A stretch of DNA of 64,000 nt from NCBI GenBank assembly GCA_963666415.2, contig CAXXPD010000002.1, positions 186,001 to 250,000 of the forward strand, in the 5' to 3' direction. The notes under the pieces are model-generated. The model ran no database searches, was not told the DNA's origin, and saw nothing but the letters and a program-made list of their open reading frames with translations. The DNA comes from Bin87 sp963666415 (GTDB lineage: Bacteria > Chloroflexota > Dehalococcoidia > Lucifugimonadales > UBA3495). Positions 38,383 to 48,340 of the stretch are shown in pieces (position 1 is the stretch's first letter; each line of letters starts with the position of its first letter). Made by a program: the position numbers and the translations under genes.

Positions 38383-38558
38383 AAGTCTGGCCGGAAAGCC
38401 AATTTGCCAAGTTTTTGGCGTTGAGCATCAGACGTATTATTGTCGCCTTCGCCGTCATGATGTATGCAAAGCGTCCCGACGATCCATTTATGCGTCGATA
38501 ATCGGCGTAGGGAATACCCCATTTCCCGAAGCATCGGGGGTTCCGGCCGCGTTTCTAG
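38383..38558. mobile_element. CTAG MITE, copy 1
   Basis: A non-coding 172-bp insert with inverted ends AAGTCTGGCCGGAAAGCC and, inward from the right, AAACGCGGCCGGAACCCCC. It is flanked by CTAG at 38379-38382 and 38555-38558. It shares its ends with copy 2 at 58746-58916. Excision restores GCCCTAGCCTAC and the reading frame of the helicase. Confidence 0.8.
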
Positions 38559-40258
38559 CCTACAACCGGCACGCTGCCGTGGAGATCCGGCGCCGTCTGG
38601 CCGACCTCATCGGCGACGATGCCCGCGGGGTGACGGTGCTCACCTGCCATGCGCTGGTCATGCGACTGGTGGGCGCCAGTTTCGCCGGGCGTGCCAACCG
38701 GCTGGAGCAGGGAGACTTCCAGGAGGTGATCCGGCAGGCGGTGGCGCTGCTGCGCGGAGAGGGCTTGCCGCCCGAGGAAGCGGATGAGCATCGGGGACGG
38801 CTGCTGGCCGGTTTCCGCTGGATACTGGTCGACGAGTACCAGGACATCGGCCCGGAGCAGTACGAAATGATTTCCGCTCTGGCCGGCAGAACCAAGTCTG
38901 AAGCCGACGACAAACTCAGCCTCTTCGCGGTGGGCGACGACGACCAGAACATCTACGCCTTCAACGGCTCTTCCACGGAGTTCATCCGCAGGTTTGAGAC
39001 CGACTATGGGGCCAGGCCGTCCTATCTGACCGACAACTACCGGTCCACTGGAAACATCATCGCGGCGGCCAATGCGGTGATCGAGCCGGCGGGGCAGCGA
39101 ATGAAGGAGGGGCATCCCATCGCCATCAACCGGGCGCGGGCGCAGTCGCCGCCCGGCGGGGACTGGACCGTGCTTGATCCGGTGGCCCGAGGTCGCGTGC
39201 AAATCCTGCCGGCTGGCGACAACTCAATCTCACAGGCGCAGACGGCGGTGGCCGAGTTGCAACGGTTGTCGGCGATCGATCCGAACTGGGACTGGTCGAA
39301 GTGCGCGGTGGTGGCGCGAGAGTGGAGTTATCTGGACCCGGTGCGCAGCCTCTGTGAACTGGAAGATATTCCGGTGCAACTGGCCAACGAGGAATTCACG
39401 GGCGTCTGGCATCTGCGGGAGACCCGAGCCCTGGTGAGTTGGCTGCGAGGACGAAACTCCTGGCTGGTGTCGAACGGCGATATCGAGGAGTGGCTGGCCA
39501 ACCAGGCGCCTGATCCCTGGGTTGAGCTGTTGCGGGAAGGTGTGGCCGAATACGCGCTGGAGACCGGCGGCGCTGAGACTCCGGTGGACAGCTTCATCGA
39601 ATGGCTGGCCGAGTGGGGGCGGGAGGTTCGCCGCCGCCAGCGCGGGTTGCTCTTGCTCACCGCCCACCGGGCCAAGGGGCTGGAGTTTGACCACGTCGTC
39701 GTGCTGGACGGCGGCTGGGATAGGGTGGGGGGCGACGAGGACGCCGACGCGCCGCGGCGCCTGTACTATGTGGCCATGACCCGAGCGAGGCAGACGCTGG
39801 CACTGATGCGCTTACCGGGCAGGCATCGGTTCCAGGATGTTTCGCTGAACACTTCCTCGGCATTGCTCCGGCGTGAACCCGCGGCGCTCCCGCGACCCGC
39901 ACCGGAGCTGATCCGGCGTTATCAAAGGCTCAGCTTGCGCGACGTGTTTCTGAGCTTCGGCGGTTACCGGGGGCAGGAGCATCCAGTGCATGCTGCCATC
40001 GCGGCGCTCTCGCCCGGTGAGCTGCTTCAGGCGCGTATGGGGGCAGATCGTTGGGAGTTGCTGGACCGGAGCGGAGCGGTCGTGGGCCAACTGGCGAGAG
40101 GCTTCAAGGTTCCGGCCGGTGTGCGTTGTGCATTCGCAACGGTGATGGCAATCGTGGCATGGGATCGCGAGCGTTCCGACCTCGATTATCGGGATGGCCT
40201 GCGCTGCGACAGTTGGGAAGTGGTGGTGCCCGAGATCGTGTTCGAGCCGGATGACTGA
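38559..40258 (+). pseudogene. DEDD exonuclease-RecQ-UvrD fusion, 3' segment
   Basis: This continues the UvrD-like helicase: AYNRHAAVEIRRRLADLIGD (motif Ia), TCHALVMRL, WILVDEYQDIGPEQ (Walker B), GDDDQNIYAFNGSSTEF (motif III), TDNYRSTGN (motif IV), LLTAHRAKGLEFDHVVVLDG (motif V) and YYVAMTRARQTLALM (motif VI). Joined to 34926-38382 it totals 5,157 nt, exactly 1,719 codons with the stop. Every SF1A motif is present. The C-terminal ~130 residues are a domain I do not recognise. Confidence 0.8.
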
Positions 40259-40582
40259 GACCGGCGATGTGCTGAGTATGCGTATACGCCCGCTCAATTA
40301 CCTTTGCCGCGATCCCATTGGGGCCACAATTCAAACGTACGATGTGAGTTCGCGGCCGGAAGTGCTCGCGAAATCGGAATTACATAATGACCTTTGTGCG
40401 AATCAGATGGGGTATCAATAGAGTTCACCCTCACCGTGTATCTGCACAAGCGGTGTCCCGCGCAAGAGCTCGCCGGAGGTCTGGATGCTTGCCCATCTCG
40501 ACCGGCAAAAATAGTCGTCGCTACCGGCAGGACTAATTGTCGTCTATCATCAGGCCAGAAGTACCAGAAGACGGGAAAGGCC
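40259..40582. other. Non-coding stretch
   Basis: No gene or recognisable element was seen between the helicase stop and IS630-A2. Confidence 0.5.
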
Positions 40583-40791
40583 TAAACCAAAGCCAAGGTG
40601 AAATGCGCAGACGCATGGGGTAAATTTATGAAGGAACCGAGGTAGCTGGTCTCAGAAATTGCGAGGGGTTGGTGATGGGCGTGAGGGAGATAGACCGGTC
40701 TCTGGAACAATGGCAGATGGGAGTCAAGGACTTGCGGCGGCGTGTGATTCTGGCTCCCACACCCCGGGAGCGGGAGCGGTGGTACGCCATG

Positions 40792-42223
40792 GTAACAGTT
40801 CAGACTTGGTGAGGTGAATTGGCCGAAGGCGGGTTGCCGAACGCTGGCACGGGTGGCGGTGGTTATGTCATATACAGGGCATGGATACTGAAGTGGACCT
40901 GACCACCGTCGACCGCGCTGTCCTCATTGCCATCATCGCCGAGTTACAGGCGGTGATTGAGCGGTTGCAGCGGCGGATTGCCGAACTGGAAGGCCAGGCG
41001 AAACCGGGCGGCCCGCTCCGAATGCCCGGCCTCAAGGCGAAATCGGGCCGGAAGCCCCCAGCGCAGCCGGGGCCCCGCAAGCAGCGACGCCACGGCTTCG
41101 CTCGCCCGCGCATGACACCGACCCACCGGGTGGAGCACGTGATGGAGAACTGTCCCGATTGCGGCGCCCACCGGTCCGGCGGCTGGATCCAGCGCACTCG
41201 GGAGGTCATCGAGCTGCCGGTGGTTCCCGCGCAAGTCACCGAGCACGTCTACATTGCTCGGACTTGCCCGGCCTGCCGACGGCGCTGCACACCTCCGGCG
41301 GAACTGGGCGGCGTGGTCTTGGGTCAGCAGCGCCTCGGCGTCAACCTGCTCAGCCTGATCGCCACGCTGTGGGAAGAGGGGCGGCTGCCCATCCGCAGCG
41401 TCCAGTGGTATCTGGACACCGTGCATCAGTTGCGCCTCAGCGTGGGGGCCATCGTGAGCGCCATCCATCGCACGGCGCAGCGGGCCCAACCGGCAGTGGC
41501 CGCGATCCTGGACCGCATCCGCGCCAGCCCAGTGGTCCACGCCGACGAAACCGGCTGGCGTCAGAGCGGGGCCAACGGCTACGTGTGGACTTTCAGCACC
41601 CCCACCGAACGCTACTTCCTGCGGCGGGGTCGGGGCAAAACAGTCGTGGACGAGGCGCTGAGCGATGCTTTCTCCGGAGTATTGGTCAGCGATTTCTACG
41701 CCGCCTACCACCATTATGACGGCCCCAAGCAGCGGTGCTGGGCCCACCTGCTGCGGGACATCCACGACCTGCGCACCCTCTACCCCGATGCTGCGCCACT
41801 GGCCAGGTGGGCCGACGCCGTCCACGGGATTTACGACCGGGCCAAAGCCTGCACTCATCCCCAGGCCAAGCGGCGGCGCACCGCCCAACTGGCCCTGGAA
41901 CGACAACTGCTGGCCCTCGGCCAGCCTTTCCGGCACGACCCGTCGGCAACCCAGGCCAAGCTGTGCCGACGCATCGAGCGCCACATCAAGGAACTCTTCG
42001 TCTTCGTGGCCGAACCGGACGTGCCTTCAGACAACAACGCTGCCGAACGCAGCCTGCGCCATCTGGTCATCAGCCGCAAGATCAGCGGCGGCACCCGCTC
42101 GGAGCAGGGCACCGAGAGCAAGATGACGCTGGCATCCATCTTCGGCACCTGGCGCGCCCAAGGTCTAAATCCTCTCGCCGCCTGCCGTCAGCTGCTCGTT
42201 TCCCCTCTACTCTGAACTGTTAC
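40792..42223 (+). mobile_element. IS66-family element, copy 3
   Basis: 1,432 bp. The target repeat is ACGCCATG on the left and ACGCCATC on the right, one mismatch. It is inserted early in IS630-A2. Confidence 0.9.
40881..42215 (+). CDS. IS66-family transposase, copy 3
   Basis: A 444-aa protein starting with ATG instead of GTG. It is seven residues shorter in the N-terminal coiled coil (LQAVIERLQRRIAELEG) than copies 1 and 2. It diverges in the segment after DIHD (LRTLYPDAAPLARWADAVHG against QRTRYPKDAALARWAAAVHQ), where copy 3 may carry recombined or older sequence. The catalytic ADETGW, SDFYAAY and AERSLRHL motifs are intact. Confidence 0.9.
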   Translation: MDTEVDLTTVDRAVLIAIIAELQAVIERLQRRIAELEGQAKPGGPLRMPGLKAKSGRKPPAQPGPRKQRRHGFARPRMTPTHRVEHVMENCPDCGAHRSGGWIQRTREVIELPVVPAQVTEHVYIARTCPACRRRCTPPAELGGVVLGQQRLGVNLLSLIATLWEEGRLPIRSVQWYLDTVHQLRLSVGAIVSAIHRTAQRAQPAVAAILDRIRASPVVHADETGWRQSGANGYVWTFSTPTERYFLRRGRGKTVVDEALSDAFSGVLVSDFYAAYHHYDGPKQRCWAHLLRDIHDLRTLYPDAAPLARWADAVHGIYDRAKACTHPQAKRRRTAQLALERQLLALGQPFRHDPSATQAKLCRRIERHIKELFVFVAEPDVPSDNNAAERSLRHLVISRKISGGTRSEQGTESKMTLASIFGTWRAQGLNPLAACRQLLVSPLL

Positions 42224-43446
42224 ACGCCATCCTGCTGCTGGCTCAGGGCTTGACGGCAGCGGCGACGGCGGAGGCGCTGGAGCGGGACCCCCACACTATC
42301 GGACGTTGGGCGTCGGCCTTCGGTGAGGGAGGGCCTGCGGCCCTGATATTCGAGCAGACCGGTGGTTCCCCCCCGCCCTTGACCAGACGCAGCAGGAGGA
42401 GTTGAAAGGGGCGGTGGAACAACCGCCCGCTGCGGCGGGCATCCAACTGGCCAACTGGTATTGGAGGGTGGTGCGGCAGTTTGTCTCAGAACGGTTTGGC
42501 ATCAGCCTGTGCCGCAGCAGTTGCCTGAACTGGCTTTACCGGCTGGGGTTTGCCTTCAAGCGCCCCAAGAAGCGTCTGCTCAAGGCGAATGAGTCCAAGC
42601 GGGAGGCCTTCGTGGCGGAGTACGCGCCCGGTGGGAGGAGGCCCAACGGACTGAAGCCAGCATATTCTTTGCTGATGAGGCCCACTTCCGGGCGGACGCG
42701 GAATTGCGGGACAAGTGGGTGCTGAAGGGTAAGCCTGCGTTGGTGGACTCCAATAGCCCACGGTATGGGGAGAAGGCCAGCTACTATTCAGCGGTGTGCC
42801 TGGAGACGGGCGAGGTGGAATGGATGGAACTGGAGGGCAACAGCAACAGCGGGACCTCGGTTGCCTTCCTGACGCAACTGCCTGACGCAACTGAAGGAAA
42901 AGCATCCAGGGCCGCTGCGGGTCATCTGGGACAATGCGCCGGCCCACCGTGGGGAAGCGGTGCGGGAGTACCTCAGGACGCCTGAGCTGGAGCTGAGGCT
43001 GGTGAACCTGCCGGGCTACAGCCCGGACTTCAACGCCGATGAGGCTATCTGGGGCTGGGCGAGAGCGGAGGCCACTGGCAATCTGTGCCTGGGCAGCAGG
43101 GCGGCGGTGCAGGAGAGGGTCGGCAAATTCCTGGCCGGGCTGTCCAGCCGGAAAGACGAGGTGAGACGGCGCTGCCGGACGGTCCTGCAATCAAGGGCCG
43201 AAACACTCCCGCGAGACTCCCGCCCCGATTCCCAGCACCCGGCAAATGCACATCCCACCTTGGCTTTGGTTTAGTAATCGCCATTCCATCGCGGCACACG
43301 CTGGCTTGAGCAAAATCCTACATGGGAATAGAATAACTTCACTGGACCAACACCCCCGCCGGAAACCGAACCTCTTCCCGAAAACACCCGACCGGTCCGG
43401 CGAATTGCGGACAGAGACACAAGATGGTCATTGGGGGAAACTCCCG

Positions 43447-44095
43447 TTGAAGAGAGAAGCCAAGCTACTTCTCGACAAGGCCTGCGACTCGCTCCTTTTG
43501 GGCATCGAACTTTTCAATCGTCCCAGCGACCGGGGCCGCGTCAGTGCTGTGTTGATCCAAACTGACCATGCATTCGAAATGTTTCTCAAAGCCGCCATAC
43601 TTCAAAGAGGAGGCAAAATCCGTGAGAAAACTGCCAAAGAGACTATAGGGTTCGATGCTTGTGTACGACGGGGGTTAAGTGACGGGGGTGTCAAATTCTT
43701 GACGGAAGAGCAGGCTCTAACTTTACAGACAATTAACGGGCTTAGGGATGCTGCGCAGCACCACCTATTGGACATATCTGAGGCACCGCTATATATCCAC
43801 ATCCAGTCGGGGGTAACCTTATTTCGCGATCTCTTGAGGTTGGTCTTCGCGAGAGAACTCTACCAAGAACTCCCCCCCAGGGTGCTGCCAATTTCGACCA
43901 TGGCACCTGTGGACATATCTACCATTTTTGACTCAGAGATAAAGGAGATATTGAAACTTATTCAACCGGGCAGACGCCGTTCTGTTGAAGCCGAAGCTCG
44001 CATGAGGCCATTGGCGGTCTTAGAGTCAACAATCAACGGCCAGAAGACGCAGCCAAGCGCTGGTGAGCTTGATCGCATTGGAAGAAATCTCCTAA
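43447..44095 (+). pseudogene. DUF3644-type gene, segment 1 of 5
   Basis: The first 216 codons of a gene rebuilt to 1,074 nt (357 aa). I chose TTG 43447 (LKREAKLLLDKACDSLLLGI) because GGGGG lies nearby upstream. The frame stays open further up but into IS630-A2. The segment DRGRVSAVLIQTDHAFEMFL followed by KAAILQRGGKIREK is the conserved core of DUF3644, a helical HEPN-like family of unknown function. INGLRDAAQHHLLDISE follows. It ends at CTAA (44092-44095), the IS1380 target. The other segments are 45829-45884, 47281-47314, 49818-49966 and 58461-58646. Confidence 0.75.
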
Positions 44096-45824
44096 GCCCG
44101 AATCCACCGAAGCGATGGGCCGTGGCGTTGACACCAGGGATGATGGGCAAGGGAAGGCGAACGGGGCAAGCCCGATTCCAATAGATGGGGATGAGGGCGG
44201 CGTGAGATAGCCACACAGACACGATGATGGCGGCCCGCGGTGGCGATGCTGGGCGAAATTGTCAGGGTAGTGTGCAGCAAGAGACGCTCGGGGACCAGCC
44301 TGGCGCAAGTCTGCGAGGCGGTCGGGTAGTCTGGTGAGTGGGTCAGATCTCCGTCGGCGTTGACACCAGCGGTGCCGTCAGGCGGGGAGTGGAATTGCTC
44401 GCAATCGAGCCAAGGCGCGACTGAACTGGTTTTTCCAGGGCCAGCGCTGGGGAAGATGCAAAGTGAGGCGGCGCGCCGAGCGGGTGAGCCGTCCGGCGAG
44501 GGAGAAGAAGCGTCGTCGGAGGGTCTTGGTGGTTACCAGTTGCTCACCCAGACCGATGCGCGCGGTCCAGCGGGCCAGGTTATGCGCCATCACCTGCACC
44601 GCCAGCCAGGCGCCGTTGGCGGCGAAGCGGCCTGAGGGGAGATGGTTGAGCCCGACGCCGTACTTGAGGTCTCGGATGGCGTTCTCGATCTCGGCGTGGC
44701 GCCGATGGTCGGCCTCCAGTTCCAGGGTGTCCCCGTCTCGGTCGGTGATGAAGCCGTGATAGCGGTAGCTGGCGAAGAGGGCCAGCTGGGAGCCGGGCGT
44801 GGGCTTCACCCGCCGGACGATGAGCCGCACCGGTGCGGCGTCGGGCTCATCCTGGAAGGGGACGTAGGTGGTCTCCGCCACGTCGGCGGCGCCGTCCATC
44901 CAGTAGGGAATCGGCGTCCAGTCAATCTCGGGTATGGCCTCGATGATATTCCGCAGGCGGGCTTGCTGGCGGACGGTGATGGAGTAGCGCACATCCATCT
45001 TGCGGCAGACGGCGACGATGGCGTGGGTGTAGAAGCCGCTGTCAGCCCGCACCGTGAGTTGTCCTCTGGCGCCAGCGTAGCGTACCCGCCCCACCGTCTC
45101 GCGTAGAAAGTGGGCGGCGCCCCGAACGGTGTTGGCGCGGCCCTTGCGCAGCCGAGCCATCAGCACGTCGCCGGTTCCGGCGGCAATGGCCAGCAGCGGG
45201 TGATAGCCTCGCTGGCCGGTGTAGCCGTGGTCGCGCGCCCCCTCCTTGGCCAGACCGTATGTCTCGCAGATGGTGGAGTCCAGGTCGATGGTCAACGGCC
45301 CGTCGCCGGGTCCGGCCCCAGCCGACCAGGCCCGGGCCAGCAGCTCCCGGCTGACCCGATCCAGTTGGCGGACGTGGCCCCACCGGAAACTGCGCAGGAA
45401 GGTCCCCAGGGTGGATGGCGCCTTGACTACGCAGCCGATGGCGCTAGCCGTCCCGCCGGTGCGCAGCACGTCGGCGTCGTCAATGCAGTCTCCTCCGGCC
45501 AGAGCAGAAGCCACCAGCGTCATCACCTTGTCGCCGGTGTTGGCTCGGCCTGGGGCGCGACCCAGGTCCAGGTGCCGGTCAACCAGTTCGGGCCGGCCCA
45601 GATGCCGGCCCAGCGTGGCTGGCAGGATCAGCCCAGCATTGGCCACCAGGCGGTGGTCGTCAAAGGCGATTTGGATGCGGTCGGGGTGGTCATCTGCTAG
45701 CATCTTTTGGGTGCTCCTGGCCTGGGGACGGTTTCCTGTTTCAAAAGCCATTATCCCAGATGCACAGGAGCACTTTCTTACCCCTTCAGCACACCGCGAC
45801 ACTCATCTTTTCGGTGGATTGGGG
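44096..45824 (-). mobile_element. IS1380-family element, copy 1
   Basis: 1,729 bp, the same length as copy 2. The ends are GCCCGAATCCACCGAA and, inward from the right, CCCCAATCCACCGAA. CTAA is duplicated (44092-44095 and 45825-45828). Confidence 0.9.
44378..45703 (-). CDS. IS1380-family transposase, copy 1
   Basis: I take the ATG at 45703 (MLADDHPDRIQIAFDDHRLV) because GGAG lies ten bases upstream. An upstream ATG at 45802 is in frame. The product is about 441 aa with IS1380 hallmarks: LTIDLDSTICETYGLAKEGA (Asp), GQLTVRADSGFYTHAIVAVC (Asp), and ADHRRHAEIENAIRDLKYGV (Glu) near the C-terminus. It differs from copy 2 at only a few residues. Intact and probably active. Confidence 0.9.
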   Translation of the reverse strand: MLADDHPDRIQIAFDDHRLVANAGLILPATLGRHLGRPELVDRHLDLGRAPGRANTGDKVMTLVASALAGGDCIDDADVLRTGGTASAIGCVVKAPSTLGTFLRSFRWGHVRQLDRVSRELLARAWSAGAGPGDGPLTIDLDSTICETYGLAKEGARDHGYTGQRGYHPLLAIAAGTGDVLMARLRKGRANTVRGAAHFLRETVGRVRYAGARGQLTVRADSGFYTHAIVAVCRKMDVRYSITVRQQARLRNIIEAIPEIDWTPIPYWMDGAADVAETTYVPFQDEPDAAPVRLIVRRVKPTPGSQLALFASYRYHGFITDRDGDTLELEADHRRHAEIENAIRDLKYGVGLNHLPSGRFAANGAWLAVQVMAHNLARWTARIGLGEQLVTTKTLRRRFFSLAGRLTRSARRLTLHLPQRWPWKNQFSRALARLRAIPLPA

Positions 45825-45828
45825 CTAA

Positions 45829-45884
45829 AGCGAGATTGGCGGGAAGTCTTTCCGGGAGCGGCATTCTTGAACGTCGTCACCGAA
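45829..45884 (+). pseudogene. DUF3644-type gene, segment 2 of 5
   Basis: 56 nt encoding KRDWREVFPGAAFLNVVTE in register with segment 1. It ends in TCACCGAA (45877-45884), the IS256 target duplication repeated at 47273-47280. Confidence 0.75.
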
Positions 45885-45986
45885 AGTAGAGTACCGGGAG
45901 GTGGTGTAAAAGCATCGGTGTAGCAAAACGCTGACCACCGCGTCATCCTTGATCGGAAATGCCAGACCTGAACAAGGAGAACGACG

Positions 45987-47221
45987 GTGGTCAAGCAAAG
46001 AATGGATCTTTTGGAATTATTACGCAAGCGTGGTATGGACGGAGACGTGGACTTGCTGCGGGAAGCACTGCGGGTCCTGGTGGACGGCATCATGGACGCC
46101 GAGGTTTCCGCCCAGATCGGCGCCCAGCACGGCGAACGCAGCCCGGAGCGGGTCACCTACCGCAATGGGTACCGCAACCGCACCTGGGATACCCGGGTCG
46201 GCACCATGGAGTTGCACATTCCCAAGCTGCGGGAAGGCAGCTACTTCCCCAGCCTGCTGGAACCGCGGCGGCGCAGCGAGAAAGCCCTGCTGGCCGTCAT
46301 CCAGCAAGCCTACCCTTCGGCAAGCTCAGGACAGGCGTGGAGGGCGTCTCCACTCGGCGGGTGGATGATCTGATCAAGGCCCTGGGCTGCGATGGCATCT
46401 CCAGCAGCCAGGTGTCGCGCATCTGCCAGCAACTGTACGGAGTGGTGGACAGTTTCCTGGGTCGGCCCCTGGACGGCGGCCCCTACCCCTACGTGTGGTT
46501 GGACGGCCTGACGCAGAAGGTTCGGGAGGGCGGTCGCATCGTCAACGTCTGCGTGGTGGTGGCGACGGGGGTCAATGCCGAAGGGCAGCGTGAGATCCTG
46601 GGTATGGACGTGGGCGCCAGCGAGGACGGCGCCTTCTGGCTGGCCTTCCTGCGGTCGCTGACCGCTCGGGGCCTCAGCGGGGTGGAGCTGGTAACCTCCG
46701 ATGCTCACCAGGGGCTGAAGAACGCCATCGCCGCGGTGTTCACTGGGGCCAGCTGGCAGCGCTGCCGCACCCACTTCATGGCCAACCTGCTGACCCGAGT
46801 GCCCAAGCGTGCCCAACCCGGCGTGGCCACCATGGTCCGCACCATCTACCAGCAACTGTCTCCCGCCGAGGTCCACGGCCAATTGGACCGAGTGGTGGAA
46901 CAACTCCGGGAGCCCTTTGCCCAGGTGGCCGAGCTGCTGGCGGATGCCGCGCCGGACATCCTGGCCTTCACGGCCTTCCCAGTGGCCCACTGGCAGAAGC
47001 TGTGGTCCAACAACCCGCAGGAACGGCTGAACCGGGAGATCCGTCGCCGCACTGACGTGGTGGGCATCTTCCCCAACCGGCCGTCGGCGCGGCGCCTGGT
47101 GGGCGCGGTGCTGGCCGAGCAACACGACGAATGGGCCGAAGCCCGCCGCTACCTCACCATCCCCAACGCCGCCGGCAACGAGGCACTGCCGGAGCCCAAT
47201 ATGCTGGACGCAGCGGCCTGA
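45987..47221 (+). pseudogene. IS256 transposase, copy 3, disrupted by a dispersed repeat
   Basis: GTG 45987 starts an N-terminal frame that ends at 46373. At 46313-46342 a 30-nt stretch, absent from copies 1 and 2, replaces seven nucleotides and shifts the frame. The remainder (SSQVSRICQQLYGVVDSFLG to the end at 47221) is open. The 14-nt insertion of copies 1 and 2 is absent, so the C-terminal join is intact here (VATMVRTIYQQLSPAEV). Confidence 0.85.
46313..46342. repeat. Dispersed repeat inserted in IS256
   Basis: It contains TTCGGCAAGCTCAGGACA. In one frame it translates as PSASSGQAW, a string that recurs at unrelated places in many genome annotations, which marks it as a short mobile repeat. 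Read from memory of the pattern, not a search. Confidence 0.55.
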
Positions 47222-47280
47222 TCAACATCAAAAGGGATGACGCGCTTTTACACTACTTGACGGGACACTACCTCACCGAA

Positions 47281-47314
47281 GGTGCTGGTGCTGACATTTC
47301 GGTCCGAATAACTA
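47281..47314 (+). pseudogene. DUF3644-type gene, segment 3 of 5
   Basis: 34 nt encoding GAGADISVRIT in register. It ends at TA 47313-47314, the target of the IS5-TnpB-MITE unit. Confidence 0.7.
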
Positions 47315-48121
47315 GGTTCTGTTGACATTTCACCGCAACCAGATGAGAGCGGCGGTGAAGTGCAGGAAGCCCAGGTATCTGGTGTCCAGCTTCTCAAACC
47401 GGGAGAAGATCCGGCGATAGTGCTTGATCTTGTTGATGAAGCATTCGACCAGATGACGCTCCCGGTACAGATGCCGGTCATAGTCGGCGGGTGCCTTGCG
47501 GTTCGAGCGGGGCGGAATGACCGGCATCATACCCAGTTCCAGGATGTGTCGGCGAAACTCCTGGGCATCGTACCCTTTGTCGGCCAGTACGTGCTCGCCA
47601 GCATAACCGGCGATCAATTCCTCCGCCTGGGTGATGTCGTGCTGTTGCCCGCCGGTCAGGATGAATCGCAAGGGGTTGCCCAAGCCGTCCACGCTCACGT
47701 GAATCTTGGTGCTGAACCCGCCGCGGCTCCGGCCCAGGGCCTGGGCCGCCTGGCCACCCTTTTTGGGGGAGCTCCCGCCGCGCAAGGGTGCGCCCGGACC
47801 ACCGTGCTGTCGATGATCAGGTATTCCAGATCCGCGTCGTCGCAGAAATGTTGATGCATTTGTGCCCAGACGCCTTGGTCAGTCCAACGGGCGAATCGTT
47901 TGTAGACGCTGTTCCAGTTCCCGTATTCGGCTGGCAGCAGTCGCCATTGGGCCCCAGAGCGGTTAATCCATAAGACGGCCTCGACAAAACGCCGGCAATC
48001 CGCTTCCTGGCCAACGTACAGGCCGGTGCAGCCACGCAAGAAATCGAGAATCCTAGCCCACTGTTCTGGTGATAATCTGATGTTTGACATACGGCCATTA
48101 TAATGAAATGTCAACACGCCC
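47315..48121 (-). mobile_element. IS5-family element, copy 1
   Basis: 807 bp, the same length as copy 2. The ends are GGTTCTGTTGACATTTC and, inward from the right, GGGCGTGTTGACATTTC. Confidence 0.9.
47330..48090 (-). CDS. IS5 (IS427-like) transposase, two overlapping frames, copy 1
   Basis: ORF A from 48090 (MSNIRLSPEQWARILDFLRG) holds the DUF4096-like DNA-binding part and reaches the first Asp region (EYLIIDSTVVRAHP). At CCCCCAAAAAGGG near 47,765 a -1 shift continues into ORF B: KGGQAAQALGRSRGGFSTKI, HVLADKGYDAQEFR (second Asp) and YRERHLVECFINKIKHYRRI (Glu region), ending 47330. Overlapping ORFs joined at an A-rich slip site are normal for IS427-type IS5 elements, so the copy looks intact. 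Confidence 0.85.
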
Positions 48122-48340
48122 TAATCTCTGAGTGTCGATTTACAGGGTGATCAGGCCGCAGAAAACATCTCTGGCAACGGCCGGTCGAATGATATATTGA
48201 CCGAAGCGGCTGAGACCGTCGTGAGGCAATGTCTCGCGGATGTGGAAAGGAGTAGGCCAACGCCGCCCGTCAGCTCAGCGTAAATTGCTACACAATTCTT
48301 CCAACGCGAAGGCTCAGGCACTTCCGTGTTTCTACGGCCG
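48122..48340. other. Cargo sequence downstream of tnpB; possible guide-RNA region
   Basis: No gene is seen. In TnpB elements the guide (omega) RNA overlaps the 3' end of tnpB and the flank beyond it, so the minus-strand transcript through here is the place to look. The structure is not verifiable by eye. Confidence 0.3.

Larger units (their letters stand above)
40583..43273 (+). mobile_element. IS630-like element A2, split by IS66 copy 3
   Basis: AACCAAAGCC...GGCTTTGGTT ends bordered by TA (40583-40584 and 43272-43273). The transposase is broken three ways: by IS66 at 40,792, by an indel in GTACGCGCCCGGTGGGAGG at about 42,625, and by the shared 13-bp CCTGACGCAACTG duplication at about 42,866-42,891. 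Confidence 0.85.
45885..47272 (+). mobile_element. IS256-family element, copy 3
   Basis: 1,388 bp with AGTAGAGTACCGGGAG and GGGACACTACC ends and a perfect 8-bp duplication TCACCGAA. Confidence 0.95.

Noticed and set aside
43246..43446. N-terminal extension of the DUF3644-type frame
   Set aside because: It starts inside IS630-A2, so the ATG belongs to the IS. A start downstream is required.
44360..44635. Plus-strand frame next to the IS1380 transposase
   Set aside because: It is the antisense shadow of the transposase C-terminus and also appears antisense to the other copy.
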